Assembly (NCBI RefSeq): GCF_035046485.1
Contig: NC_085138.1
Location: 366,299,238-366,363,237, forward strand
Reading direction: 5' to 3'
DNA length: 64,000 nucleotides
Source of the DNA: Aedes albopictus
Lineage: Eukaryota > Arthropoda > Insecta > Diptera > Culicidae
The first letter of the stretch is position 1. Every line of letters starts with the position of its first letter. The notes beneath the pieces were generated by a model. That model was not told the DNA's origin. It worked only from the letters and a program-made list of their open reading frames with translations, and made no database searches. The translations under genes and the position numbers were made by a program. Of this stretch, positions 1-11,450 are shown one piece after another.

Positions 1-704
1 TGGAGGCCCGCAATCCTATTTCGATTGCCAATATTCAGGCCATTTCGAGCCGCGATTGAGTACTAGATATGCAAACTTTTCCTTGGCACAGACTACAAGT
101 TATTGAACTCTAGTGATGAAGCCTGAATCGAGATGCCCCCTTAGGATTAGAAATTCCTAGACAAAACTCAAGCTATGAAAGCAACTAATGCTGCCAACCA
201 AAGGCAACCTGCCAGAGAAAATACGATTACAGGATTGACTGATGGACCAACAACGTTAATGAAACCTCGTCATCCTCGGTTCAGAAATTGTTATCCACTA
301 GGGTGACGGGCAAAATTTATGTTCTGTGTTGCGTTTGTCCATATGTGATGTCCTATTTTATTACGCATTTGTAGTGTTCCACTATAATATGTGATATTTG
401 ATATGCATTTATAGTGCTTCATTGTTTTTTCGTAATAAAATGTATGCAATAGAAGAACTGTCATTGTCTCAAAAAATATCTGATTTGAAACGTATTGCCA
501 AAATATTGTAACTTTTGCATGTCCCCCAATGTTGCACTCAATTTTAGCTACGGAAACGATGGCTCGATTCGCCCAGCAGTGTCTCCGAGTATGTACAATG
601 CAGTAAAATACTTACTTTTTCTCGAAATATTCGATCATTTTCCTTTTTAAAATGTCCTTTTCATTAGTGATTGTAGAGGGGTCTGCGGGCGTACTGACAG
701 TCTT
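1..704. other. AT-rich intergenic DNA
   Basis: I see no gene, RNA or clear repeat here. The stretch lies just downstream of the stop codon of the minus-strand pseudogene at 705-1495, so its 3' untranslated region, if transcribed, would fall here. Confidence 0.4.
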
Positions 705-1495
705 CTATGGTTTCAAATAATGATTTATTCCTTTTTTCTTTACTGCTACTGTTAGCATGAGCAGAAGTGCTCTATCTCCGGAAACAAACCGAAAGTTTTC
801 CGGATTGTTCTGGAACTTCCGGTAGCAGATTTTAAAGGTCTCGTTTGCCGTTTCGTACGGAATTCTGCGCATGTCATTCTCAATTTCCACAATCTCCTTA
901 TCATTCAGCTCGCCAAGCACCCCGTTGATGGAACCGACATATTCCAGTATGGCTTCTATCCCATCTAGAATTGGTCCCACACCTTTCTAAATTGAACTCC
1001 AGTATTTTTCCTGAAAATTTTAATTAAAAACATTGAAATAAGAATATAATGTATCCAGGCCAGGGTTACCACCCATTCTTAACTATGAAATTCCATATAT
1101 TCCCCGCGTTTCTTCTGCAGATTTGCTGATACCTATTAAATTTTTATTTGATTTGATCAGTGATTAATGCCCATTACACAGAGCGCAAGTTAAAGAATCT
1201 AGTTGGCACTAATGCTCGGCGGAAAATCCGATCGCACAACTTTTACAGTCCAAAAAACACTAACCATTTTTTTACGTACCTACATGGATTTTTTGTAAGC
1301 TGGAGATGTCTTGCCGACCCATAACCGATCGGGTCTGATGTATCGAAGGAATTCCCATCCAGATTGATAATAAAACGTTGATTGCTTCACGGTTTCACTG
1401 TCATAGCGGTAGGTGCTGTCGGAACTGTCCAAGTCCATTTGTTTGAAACCGCCATAGCCGGCTACGTTGTCTCATTCGAAGGGAATGTTGGCCAT
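705..1495 (-). pseudogene. two-exon protein pseudogene, unrecognised family
   Basis: Exon 1 (1495-1280) and exon 2 (1010-705) are joined by a 269-bp intron with a good donor (TAG|GTACGT) and acceptor (TTTTCAG|GA). Both exons are multiples of three (216 and 306 nt) and the phase is 0, so the splice model is self-consistent and gives about 173 codons. The first half is rich in Ser, Asp and Tyr. The second half is charged and helical-looking (for example DKEIVEIENDMRR) and ends NHYLKP then stop. Three in-frame stops interrupt it: TGA at codon 8, TAG as the last codon of exon 1 and TAG eight codons into exon 2. Each could be a single substitution from a sense codon. The retained intron argues for decay in place rather than retroposition. 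I do not recognise the family. A shorter functional product from an internal start, or sequencing error, cannot be excluded. Confidence 0.5.
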
Positions 1496-1799
1496 CCTTG
1501 GTAGCGGTCAACTCGATTAAAAGTTTTAAAACCGTATAATTCAAAAATAGGAACCCGGAAAACTAAGAACACGTAGCGAATGGGACAAACGAAGAACGCT
1601 TCCGACACGACCGCGACCGCACAATGTTTACATCAATTTTGATCGCAGAAAATATCCCATTTCTAGAAAAGTATTTTATATTTAAATCTATTTGTGCACA
1701 TTACGAACATCTGCACGGATGTATACCGGCTTTCTGTGAGAGTAAGCAGGCCAGCCTCAATTCGTGCAGCAGTCCATTGAAGTTACCAACTTCTACAGG
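1496..1799. other. intergenic, upstream of the pseudogene
   Basis: This would hold the promoter of the 705-1495 minus-strand pseudogene. No convincing TATA or initiator pair stands out. Confidence 0.3.
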
Positions 1800-1801
1800 T
1801 A

Positions 1802-2826
1802 GGGGGGATGGGGGTAAGACGGACATGTTTAGGAAACACTCTATTTTGACAGTGTAAACCATGCGATAATTAAAATTTTATCTCCATACTATTTACTTCA
1901 ACTAAGGTACTTTACAGTCTGCAAGTCGATTTTGCAATAAAATTTGATTTTCCATGATTTTTGAGATAATTAAAAAGTGGTCTCCAAATGTATGTTTTTC
2001 AACAGTGTGGGTAAGACGGACCAGTAGGGTCGGTAAGATAGACACGTTTGGAAAATCAGCTAATAAGCCATCAATTGTGTTAAATGATGTTTATGGCCGT
2101 TTATATTCGGTAGATCAATCATAGTAGAATCTAAATTAGGCTTTGAATCTCTTAGCGAAGCGTGTTTTTGCAAATTAAAATCTATTCTGTAAATTGGAAA
2201 CCTCCATACACCGATAAACGCCTAACAGTATGCAATGCTCTGGTAATTTTATGAAGTTCAAACTGATCCAACAGCAAAAATTCTATAATAATGATTTTTT
2301 AAACAAAATATATGTATTAAATGCTTTACACGGCTTCCACAATCATTTTATACTCCATAGATTTCAATCTGAGAACAATGTGTGGGTTTAATGTGTTTCT
2401 CATGGCACTATTAAAGTAACCCCAACACTGTCCGTCTTAAACACCCACAAGGCGGACCGTCTTACCCCCATAAAACGCAAAATATTCATTGCACCACCGT
2501 TATCCAATAATCCATGAAATTTACTTGAATTTCGTTGTGTATTGGTCGGAACAGTTTAGAACCACTAGAAAACTCAAAATAAAATGCGAAAACTTATCAT
2601 TTTGCTGTTAAAAAAGCTTATTCATTGCCGTCTCAAAATTAGATCCCATCACAAAAGCGTGTAGCCAGGTAAATGATTGTTTATTTTTTGCACTTTGACA
2701 TGTGTATTCTTTCATGGAGTGGTTTAATAATCATCAACTGATAAGAAGATAGAGTTAATCGAGAGAAAAACTAATTTCAGCTCTTAAGTGGCATAACTAG
2801 TCAGTGGTCCGTCTTACACCCCCCCC
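1802..2826. mobile_element. TA-flanked non-autonomous DNA element, G-rich ends
   Basis: The left end reads TA then a G-run and GGGGGTAAGACGGAC. The right end is its inverse, GTCCGTCTTAC then a C-run and TA. The flanking TA on both sides fits a Tc1/mariner-type target duplication. GTAAGACGGACC-like motifs recur inside (about 2013, 2030, 2426 and 2455) in both orientations, as subterminal transposase-binding repeats often do. No transposase frame is present, so it would be mobilised in trans. Confidence 0.6.
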
Positions 2827-2828
2827 CC

Positions 2829-3177
2829 TACTACTACTCATAGGTATGAAATGGCCCATACAATAGTAAACTTCCTGGAAATTTAAAATTAATTTCATTG
2901 CAATCAGGACCTGGCAGAGCTGATGAATAAGTGCGGTGAAGCCACCAGAATGATTTAACCTTTTCACCTTTTTCATAGGGTAATTCATGTATTTTGGACA
3001 GGCTGAGGACAACGTTGGAAAAATCGTCCCCTAGCTTCCTTAGAAAGTAATTAATTATTTTTAAAAGTTACTAATACGCTTATAATATGATTGTACTTTG
3101 CGTTCCTGGTGACAAAAACCTTAACGAAAGCGTTTTAAGCTAAGAAAATCACAATTTCCAATCGCCTGTTAGAATTG
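2829..3177. other. intergenic, no feature seen
   Basis: AT-rich sequence with one isolated TTTTGGACA motif near 2992 that also occurs in the element to its right. Nothing else stands out. Confidence 0.3.
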
Positions 3178-3880
3178 CATTTTGGACACCGAATATATGT
3201 TTTGGACACCCTCAGGTATATATAATTTGGACAGGGCTATTATCTCAATGTTTAGCCATGAATACTGTTAAATCATGGAAGTAGCATAAATTAACAAATA
3301 TTTTCTTACAAATAATCTAATGTCTCCGCTAAACAGGCATCTCTTTTGATAACTATTACAGTTTTTGTTAAAATCGAGGAAATATCGCCAGACCCACAGA
3401 ATACGCCTCCAAGTATGCAATCGCATAGCATCCCCATGTAGTTCGTCAGATGACCAAAATATATTTACAGTAGAAAACTTGTAATGTATTTTGGACACCA
3501 CCTATTTTAAGCGTTCTAGATGAATGTTAAGAGATTGGCTGCCCAATGCTTCTTTAATGAACATTTTTCATTGCAATAAGACTTTTAAATTTCTTACAAT
3601 TATTAATTCAACGATTTTAAGGTGAATATTGTATTTGACTATGAAGTGTATGTCGTCTTGCATACCTGTGCATTTGAGGGGTTTTAGTGAAACAATTTAC
3701 ATTTTCGATAATTTTGAAGAAAATTCTTAATTGTTAAGCGTATTTTCCACGTAAATCATCAGAATAGGGTCTGTTTGATCCAATAATCGATATTGAGAAG
3801 TATACACTTTTATTAGCTCTCCGGAACAAGGCATACATCGCCTTGCATGTCCAAATTACATACATGTCCAAATTATATTT
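3178..3880. repeat. element with repeated TTTGGACA motifs
   Basis: TTTTGGACACC or ATTTGGACA occurs near 3181, 3202, 3231 and 3487, and in inverse (TGTCCAAAT) near 3848 and 3866. The left cluster contains TATATAATTTGGACA and the right end carries its inverse. This looks like a non-autonomous DNA element with subterminal repeats. I could not fix its ends or a target duplication. Confidence 0.4.
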
Positions 3881-4554
3881 TTTACCCTATCAGACTAAAT
3901 TTTCATCTTTCTGGGTGCAACCTCGCAGCTCTAGAACACGTTTGTGATGGTCGATTTTATCGTCTGAGCACATATGAAAGGGTTAACGCAAAATCGCACT
4001 TTCACTTGAGATTCCACACTTCTTCGTCGAGCTTTTCCCGCATCTCCCGTGTGTGTGGCCACTCTGTTTATCCCAAAGGAGAAACCGATTCCGTTTCGAT
4101 GCTAGAAATATTTACCCATACTTTCCATCGCAGATACGGATTTGAAGGTTATGTCGAGGATTTTTCCTCAGCACAAGCGAAATCGGATTTCTCTATGTTT
4201 CACTTACTATTGCAAACTGCGGAGGAATCTGAGGATTATTCTTGCTGTTTTTTCGAAGCAATTTGATAAATTAATCAGACATTTTATAATCTTCACGTTT
4301 CACCACATTTCATTAGCTTTTTTGCTGAAACCCCGGCGCGATTTCAATTTACGTCCGGCGTTCATAAAACCACGAACATAACCAAGAATTATTAATATTT
4401 TTGATTTCTCTATTTCACCAGGATTTTCGTAATATTTTACGACATTTCTTCAAATAAAATATTTGTGTTACATTGTTGTGCAATTTAATCATATAATCTA
4501 CATGAACTACATGTGTTTGATTAAAACAGTTTAAGTTCAATGTTGAAAATATGA
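3881..4554. other. intergenic, no supported gene
   Basis: A 139-codon open frame lies across 3847-4266, but it begins inside a repeat, has no visible domain and no splice context, so I do not call it. The rest is AT-rich with no structure I can name. Confidence 0.35.
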
Positions 4555-5640
4555 TTAACCTTCCTTAGTCCCTAAAAAAATGTTACAAATAAGACCCTGG
4601 GGTCATTTTTGACCCCAAACTTTGGACAGCTCGCAAAAATCAGTGGCTTGACCGATTTTGGATCTCTTTGGCTCAAATGAAAGGGGCACAAGTCTAGTTT
4701 TCAAAACCACCGGAGAAATCCGGATTCGGTCACTGTGGCCACCGGGAACCTGCTTCAACTGAAAAATGCCGCTTTTGAGACCCTAACTTTGGCAAGCTAT
4801 AACTTTGCAACCAAACAAGTAATCAGGATCGTCCAAGGGTCGTTGGAAAGGTATTCACGTGGACTTTGATTATAGACATTAATATTGACTAATTATTGAG
4901 AACCGGTTCCGGAAATCCGGAACATCCGAAATTTTAGTTTTCATCATGGCTATGTGCTTGTAAATCCACAAATGTATTCCCTTTATGCATTTTATTGCAT
5001 TACTTCTCTGCACGCTTCACTGAAATGAGACACTTATTGTTTAAGACCATTTTTGAAGGGTTCTGGGCAGGTCTGGTCAATGCGGAACGGGTTACAGGAC
5101 TCCGGAAGGTGGTCAATTAGGTAACGACAATGAACTTCGTATAGTTTTCGCTCCAAAACCCGGCGCCACATGGTGCAACCTTCGTGGATTTTCATATCTG
5201 TTGTTCTTGTGATACACAAAGAGATCGATAGTTATCTTCTTCTTCTTCTTGGCGTACCATCCCTACTGGAAAAAATCCTGCTTCTCAGCATAAGTGTTTT
5301 ATGTGCACTTCTACTAGTATATACTGAAAGTTTTCTCTGTCAATCATTAGTTTACATGTGTATATCGTGTGGCAGGCACGAAGATACTATATGCGCATGG
5401 GAGTAAGAGTAATTTCCCTTACGAAAAGTTCCTAGGCCAACCGTAAATAGAGCCCGTCACCCTCAGCATGGTCATGCTAAATGCCTTTGGGGCCAGCTAT
5501 GGTTATAGGGGCCCCAAATGAATAGTCATATTGGATCCACATGGTCACCGGAGTGGCCACCGGAGAAATCCATATTGTATTGCTCTCCGATTTTTACAAC
5601 AAATGTAGGCTTCGACAGCTAAATTTAAATCATTTACATT
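4555..5640 (+). repeat. left arm of a ~1 kb inverted duplication
   Basis: From about 4583 to 5545 this matches 12361-13336 in inverse orientation. By eye there are only isolated mismatches (for example one base in the run near 4612 and one extra C near 5512). Outside the core, similarity continues but drops sharply (5546-5680 versus about 12230-12360). Both arms contain the same SINE at the same place, so the copying happened after that SINE inserted. Confidence 0.8.
5235..5520 (-). mobile_element. tRNA-derived SINE inside the left arm
   Basis: Read on the minus strand, a tRNA-like head (near 5515-5440) contains GACCATGCTGAGGGTGACGG and then TTTTCGTAAGGGAAATT. The head also appears at 61252-61365, where its box B (GGTTCGATTCCC) is better preserved. 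The unit ends in an AAGAAGAAG tail at about 5235-5250, as in Feilai-type mosquito SINEs. Box B is degraded here to GGGCTCTATTTAC, so this copy is old. Confidence 0.6.
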
Positions 5641-6026
5641 TATAATTTGTAATGTTCTGGTATAAAAAGGAACAAATGGTGATCTCAATCTTGTCTTGCG
5701 ATTTTGACTGTGAAGATTACAAATTGGGTTACAAACGTTGGAGCCAAGAAAATAAATTCGTAGGCCAATTTATTATGCAAGCTAGACCAAAGTTCGTTCA
5801 AATATCAAAGATGATCTCGATCTCTCCAGGCCATGGTCACCAGAGAAACTGTTTTACAGCATAAGCGACATTTTAGCAGCTGACCTCATATTGTTTTTCA
5901 CACTTGAGGTGCAAAGTCTGAGAAACCAATCTGTCAATTGGTTCTTTGTGATCAAAGAATTGATTATAAAATGATTCCGTACTTTAGGAAATGAAGTTTT
6001 CCGTGCTTTGGAAATAGAAGTTAGTG
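5641..6026. other. degenerate flank of the inverted duplication
   Basis: Short phrases such as GATGATCTCGATCT and GGCCATGGTCACC recur here and near 12190-12250, suggesting older copies of the same repeat family. No gene seen. Confidence 0.35.
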
Positions 6027-6028
6027 TA

Positions 6029-6205
6029 CACCGGGACAAGTTGAAACATGATGTTTTCTAATGATGATAAACAGTTTGATCGCCATAACACAATGTTTTT
6101 GATCCAAACAATCTTTTAGCGAAGGAAAAATTTCCAAATTGTATTGAAATCTATTTCAAAACTTCGTGTTTCATCTTGCCCCACCCGTTTCAACTTGCCC
6201 CGGTG
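6029..6205. mobile_element. short TA-flanked MITE
   Basis: The left end is TA then CACCGGGACAAGTTGAAAC. The right end is GTTTCAACTTGCCCCGGTG then TA. Imperfect terminal inverted repeats of about 20 bp and TA on both sides fit a Tc1/mariner-type MITE. A half-copy of the end (CACCGGGGAAAGTTGACAC) lies at about 42690. Confidence 0.65.
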
Positions 6206-6477
6206 TACCTTATACTGAGAATTATTCCAAAAGCTTCACCAGGAATTTCTCCAGAAGATGCACTGAGATTTTTTGTAGGAGTCACACCGGGTATCTCTTC
6301 TTGAGGGATTCGCCGATAAATCATCTAAAATTTCCACGGATAGTTTATCTAAGAGTTCCCCGGAGAATCAATTGCAGCGTTGTCTGGTCCCCTTGCAGAA
6401 TAACGCATATTGACAGGATAGAATCAGTACAAAAACAATTCCTATGATATGCTCTTCGGAAACTAGGTTGGACAGTA

Positions 6478-6702
6478 GGGAATCGCGCTACTTGGGCGGT
6501 GGCTTCTATATTCGTCTGTTTTCCACTATAACTCAGTCAATCTTGAACCAATTGACACAATTCTTGGAATGCGGTGAGATAGGTATGGTATCTACCCGTG
6601 TACAAAATTTCAAGTCAATCGGTTCAAAATTGACCGAGTTACAGTGGAAAACAGACGAAAATAACAGACGAAGAAAACCACCGCCCAAGTAGCGCGATAC
6701 CC
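6478..6702. mobile_element. TA-flanked MITE with ~80-bp inverted arms
   Basis: TA then GGGAATCGCGCTACTTGGGC at the left, GCCCAAGTAGCGCGATACCC then TA at the right. The arms stay complementary inward through GTCTGTTTTCCACT, leaving a loop of about 60 bp. It is a typical foldback Tc1/mariner-type MITE. Short open frames on both strands here are mirror images of the arms, not genes. Confidence 0.8.
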
Positions 6703-6704
6703 TA

Positions 6705-7165
6705 TTTCCTCTTCCATCATATGAAGCACGCTGCATGCTTATAAACTTTCAGACATTAAAAGAGCGTCGTGAGATCGCCATGATCTCATTTGTAAATGAT
6801 ATTATTTCACCACGAATTAACTCATCTGAAATTTTATCTAAATTCAATTTCTATGCGCCTACACGGCGTCTTCGTAGTCGAACACCTTTTAAAACTTGTT
6901 ATAATCGGACGGATTACGCTTAATTTGGACCAATTAATCAAATGATGTCAATCTATAATGAACATTGCGGAATGATTGACTTTACAATGTCTCGGCATAA
7001 TCTGAAACAATATTTCAATAATAACAGAAATAGACACGCATAGTTTGAACGAATTACTTTTTAGACCCCTATAAAAATAATAAAATGCATTAATAAGAAA
7101 TAGAAAACAAAATTTATGTATATGTTTATGTCTATGAACTAGTCTACGTTGGATTGACGAAATAA
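6705..7165. other. intergenic, no feature seen
   Basis: AT-rich sequence without an open frame or repeat that I can support. Confidence 0.35.
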
Positions 7166-7169
7166 AGAA

Positions 7170-7535
7170 AAGAAATAATCTATTGAAGGAATGAATTAAC
7201 TACATCGGCTGTTTTCCAACTCTCCGCATCGACCAATGTGGCGCTAGCTTCTATGCGCGAAAAATCGCTAAAAGTAAATCGCAAATACATTGTATGGCGA
7301 ATACAATCTAAAGGCAAATTTCTCAAAGTGGGACACATTATTCGAAAAAATATTTGGTAGTGGTTGTGCACAATGGTGACCACTATTAGGGCTACCAAAT
7401 ATTTTTTTCGGGAAAGGTTTCTATTTCAAGTAATTCGAGTTTAGATGCATTTCGCCATACAAAATTAAATTGATTTACTCCTGCTGATCAACTGTGGCTG
7501 CGCGCAAAGCGGGTTGTCCATTGTCGGGTCGATCT
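7170..7535 (+). repeat. interspersed repeat, first direct copy
   Basis: About 350 bp match 10862-11215 in the same orientation with a few substitutions, through the phrases ACATCGGCTGTTTTCC, GTGGCGCTAGCTTCTATGCG and CTGTGGCTGCGCGCAAAGCG. I see no clear terminal inverted repeats. The 72-codon open frames in the two copies are shared because the DNA is, and look non-coding. Confidence 0.7.
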
Positions 7536-7539
7536 CCTT

Positions 7540-9270
7540 CGGAACTCATGGAAAATTTATGGCAAAAATTCCGAAGGAACTCTTGAAGGAATTTTCAAAC
7601 GACCACCCGAAGAAATATCCTGAGAGACTACTGTACGAAATTCTAGAGATCTACTGAAAAACTTTCTGCTAGAAAAATTCTTAGTAGAAACCCTAGAAGA
7701 ATTAGGGGTGGAACTCTTAGGACAATTCCTGTGGAAGTCCTTGAGGAATTCCCAACTAACATTTTTGCTGTATAAGAGCTTAAAGAGCATTCGTCCAAAC
7801 GTGTTTGTTCTATAAGCTGCTATGCGGCTACGTTTGTTAGTATGGTTCCTGGTGGAACTGGTTTTTGTTAGTGTTTTTTTTTTTTCAAATTAAAAAATAA
7901 TAATAAAATTATCTTTTGGTAGAATTGCTGGTGTAACGCCTGGTAATTTTTTACAGAATTTCCCGGTAAAGCTCCTTGATGATTTTCTATAGGAAATCTT
8001 AGAGGGATTCCCGATGAAAATCCCAAAAAAAAAATCAAATAAAAGTCTTTGAAGAATTCCATGTAGAGCATCCATATAAACTTTAAACCAGAAACATTGG
8101 GCATTTAGTGGCACCCCTAGAGGATTTCTCGGTGAAACTCCTCTGAGTGTACCTACTATAAATTCTAGAGGAATATCCGGTGTAACTATTGTAAATAAGA
8201 GTGGAATTTCAGGAGGAGCTAGAGGAATTCACGAAGCATCTGTGTTGCAAAGCTCCTACAGTTAATCACAGCACAACTCTTGGAAGCAGATGGATCTCTC
8301 AGAAAAATTTCCGGTTAAACTTCTTAACAAATTTACGGTGAAAATCTGAGAAAAATTAGAGCGGAACTCTAGATTTTCACACAAGAAAATGCGTCACGGA
8401 GCGGATTACGTAATAAATTGATGCTGCCTAGATTAATTTCCAAAGGAACTCCTAGTAGACTTTCTGCTGAATTTTCTGCGGAAATTTTCAAGCACTATAT
8501 AGTGAAACTTGCAGAGAAACTCTCGATGGAATTCCTGCAGGAATGTATGGTGTAACTTCTAAAGTAATTACTTAGAGAAATTCCTAGTGGAGTTCCTAGA
8601 GGATTTTCCAAATGTATTTTGAAAAGTAATTTCCACAAGTATTCTCGGCGGTACTCAGGGGACTGTTATGGTCTTCTTGTTTTCTTACCCCGCATTAAAA
8701 TTATGCTGCTGTGTTGAAAGATAGGTTGTCAGCTTGAGCCCTACGCTTGAGCCGCTGTTATGCTGGCTACGAAAACATTGCATTGGTGGGATAGGGATGC
8801 CAATTCCTTGGCGGTACTCCTGTTAGGAAAGTATCTCCTGTGAATTAAACTTTCAAAGGAATTCCTGACAAAATTTCTCTAGGGAATAAAAGTTTATCTA
8901 GTTAGCCTAGTGGAAATTTACGGCGGAACACATAGAGAAGTATTTTGAGGAATTCTTAGGGAAATTCTCTTTGGAACTTTTAGAACAATTTCTGAAGAGA
9001 GTTTCGGTGGAACTTTGAGAGAATTACCAGAAGAATTCCCGATAAAACTCTTGCCAGACTTCCCGATGGAACTTCGAGAAATAATCGATGCAACTCCTAG
9101 AGAAATTCTCTTTGGAACCCCTTGACGAATCCCTACGGGTTTCCTAGGATTTCCTAGAGGGATTCTTGCTCCGTTCCGTTGTAACTTCGGAAACAGTTCT
9201 TAGTTCAAAAAATTAGTACTGGCGAGAGAATTCCCGGGGCAACCTCTAGACGTTATGGAGAAAATCCTTA
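7540..9270. repeat. decayed short-period repeat (AATTCC/GGAA-type)
   Basis: Variants of GGAATTCCTnGAGGAA recur every 12 bp or multiples of it (for example near 7625, 7745, 8530, 8870 and 9030), heavily mutated and with indels. The monomer resembles the clean 12-bp array at 45240-47985. A non-repeat segment interrupts at about 8680-8800. Confidence 0.6.
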
Positions 9271-9769
9271 GTTATATTCTCAATCTTTCGAGATATCCTC
9301 GATGGAGTAAAAAAAATAGCACTCATATTTGCCAAAGTTCGTCAAATTACGAAAAGTTACAAAACTAAGTTTAGTAACCTTGTACTACAAAATAACTTTG
9401 ATACTAAGCTTCAGTTTGAATACAAATTTGCTTGTTATTGAAATGGTTTTCGATAAGTACTAAGCAATTTTATTGATGAAATGCGTATAGTGCTGAGCAC
9501 CATTAATCTAGAGAAATTCCTGCAGGAGCTCCTGCGGGCACTTCTAGACGAATAATAGGTGGAGCTTCGTGAGAGATTCTTGTTTGAACTCTGTGAGGGA
9601 AATTCTGCCGGAATGCCAAGTGAAACTCCTATAGCAATAATCGTGGGAGCTCCCGAAGGATTTTTTTTTATTTTCACCGAAGATGAGAAAGGCCGCTGGA
9701 ATAGAGCAATTTTCAACAATCCTTCCTCCAACAGGTATGAAACCTCCTCATTTCTTCATCTTTATATTT
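9270..9769. other. decayed repeat and unassigned sequence
   Basis: The AATTCCTGCAGGAGCTCC-type motif returns at 9500-9670. The rest is unassigned. A 98-codon minus-strand frame (9435-9731) falls in this repeat and is not credible as a gene. Confidence 0.35.
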
Positions 9770-9805
9770 TATAATTTGCAATAACAATCTTTGAGTTCAT
9801 TTCCA

Positions 9806-10800
9806 GGTAAGGGGTGAGCATGGCAGCATAATCGATCGCATTCGCTATTGTCTCGAGTGAAAATCAAAACAATAGATGCGCGGGTGTTTAGTGTTCAGTA
9901 TTGTGATGTTCTTTGTTGTACATGCGAGTGTCGAGAAATAGTGTCGCACGATTGTATCGTTTTAGCGATAGGTCGACGGGTGCTCGAATGAATGATTGAT
10001 GATCGGTGAACAAGCTCTTGTTTTTCTTTGAAAGATGCAGTAAATTTATCTGTTAGGTTAAAATCATCCTTCAGATATTTACTCAACAACAACTGCAAAG
10101 TTCGTCACTTCAAGTGTCGGCCAAATTTTTCAATTAAATTTGTGTTAAAAAAAAATCTCCTACATTTTTGTACAGTTCGGCACCTTACGGTGCTGGCCAC
10201 ACTGATTTGATCCATAGTTATGCGTCAGTATTTTGCCTAAGTTTGTGCGGTCCGTCACTGTCAGTGTCGGCACAATATTTTGTTTCAATATATCGATTTC
10301 ATGGCAAGTAGCATATTGGTTCACCAGTCCTCTCAATTGCGAGGTGACGCAAAATATTTTTCATTCCATAAATTTTCATTTAAAATTTTCATGGTCTCAC
10401 CATTCTTCCAAATTGTGAGGTGACACAATTGTGTGTATACTGTACTGTTGCATGGATCGCATCACTTACCAAAGTGTATCCCTGATCTATGTAACTATCA
10501 ATCCCTCCCTACTAACAAAACTCCTTCCCGTGACAACTGTGGAGGGTCCAGTAGTACATACAACCTCTAGTAGCAACAGTTGTCGAACTAACATTCCTTC
10601 CCTTCCCCGGTAGACCGTAAGGACGTGGCCAGCGCCGTTATTGACCCAAAAAAGTTTGAGCTCTCGAAAAGTGTACATTGAGGATGGTGGCAAATCCCAA
10701 GCCCCAACCAATTGGTTCTCTGTGCAATTTCGCTAGCTCAGGTCAATCACGGAGTAGCAACTACGAAGTGTACGGTCACCAATGCTCATGCTCATGCTCA
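9806..10800 (+). mobile_element. LINE-like insertion with 36-bp target duplication
   Basis: A 36-bp direct repeat (starting TATAATTTGCAATAAC) lies at 9770-9805 and again at 10801-10836, exactly bracketing this 995-bp segment. The right end is a short tail of TGCTCA units. A long target duplication plus a simple 3' tail is the mark of target-primed reverse transcription. No reverse transcriptase frame is present, so it is either an internally deleted LINE or a non-autonomous retroposon. The part at about 10495-10780 is related, in inverse, to 44920-45190. Confidence 0.7.
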
Positions 10801-10844
10801 TATAATTTGCAATAACAATCTTTGAGTTCATTTCCAATGAGAGT

Positions 10845-11215
10845 GCACTCATTGATAGTTAGATTGCTGCATCTACAATAATGAATTAGCTACATCGGCT
10901 GTTTTCCTACTCTCCGCATCGACCAATGTGGCGCTAGCTTCTATGCGCGAAAAATCGCTAAAAGTAAATCGCAAAAATATTGTATGGCGAATACCATCTA
11001 AAGGCAAATTTCTCAAAGTGGAACACATTATTCGAAAAAATATTTGGTAGTGGTTGTGCACAATGGTGACCACTATTAAGCCTACCAAATATTTTTTCGG
11101 GAAAAGCTTTGTATTTCAAGTAATTCAAGTTTAGATGCATTTCGCCATACAAAATTAAATTGATTTACTCCTGCTGATCAACTGTGGCTGCGCGCAAAGC
11201 GGGTAGTCCATTGTT
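10845..11215 (+). repeat. interspersed repeat, second direct copy
   Basis: Same-orientation partner of 7170-7535. It begins shortly after the right target duplication of the insertion at 9806-10800. Confidence 0.7.
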
Positions 11216-11450
11216 GTTGTGAGAACACTAACAAAAAAATACAAATCTATACATTTATTGGTAAAGAAACGTGATCATATTTGCAACACCAAAAGTAATT
11301 CCTAGTGGATGTCCTGGTAAAATTCTAGGTGGAACTGCCGCATGAATTTCCGGTAATTTTATTTTGGAATCTCCAGTTTTTATGGAATCTCTCGAATACT
11401 ATCATACACCCGGAACTGATAATGTTATGCTATGTTGTCGTTATTCTGCA

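Noticed and set aside
3847..4266. 139-codon plus-strand frame
   Set aside because: Starts in a TTTGGACA repeat, shows no domain, and has no codon or splice evidence.
5170..5406. 78-codon frame that is identical at 12512-12748
   Set aside because: Identity comes from the inverted DNA duplication and the frame crosses the SINE tail. Not evidence of coding.
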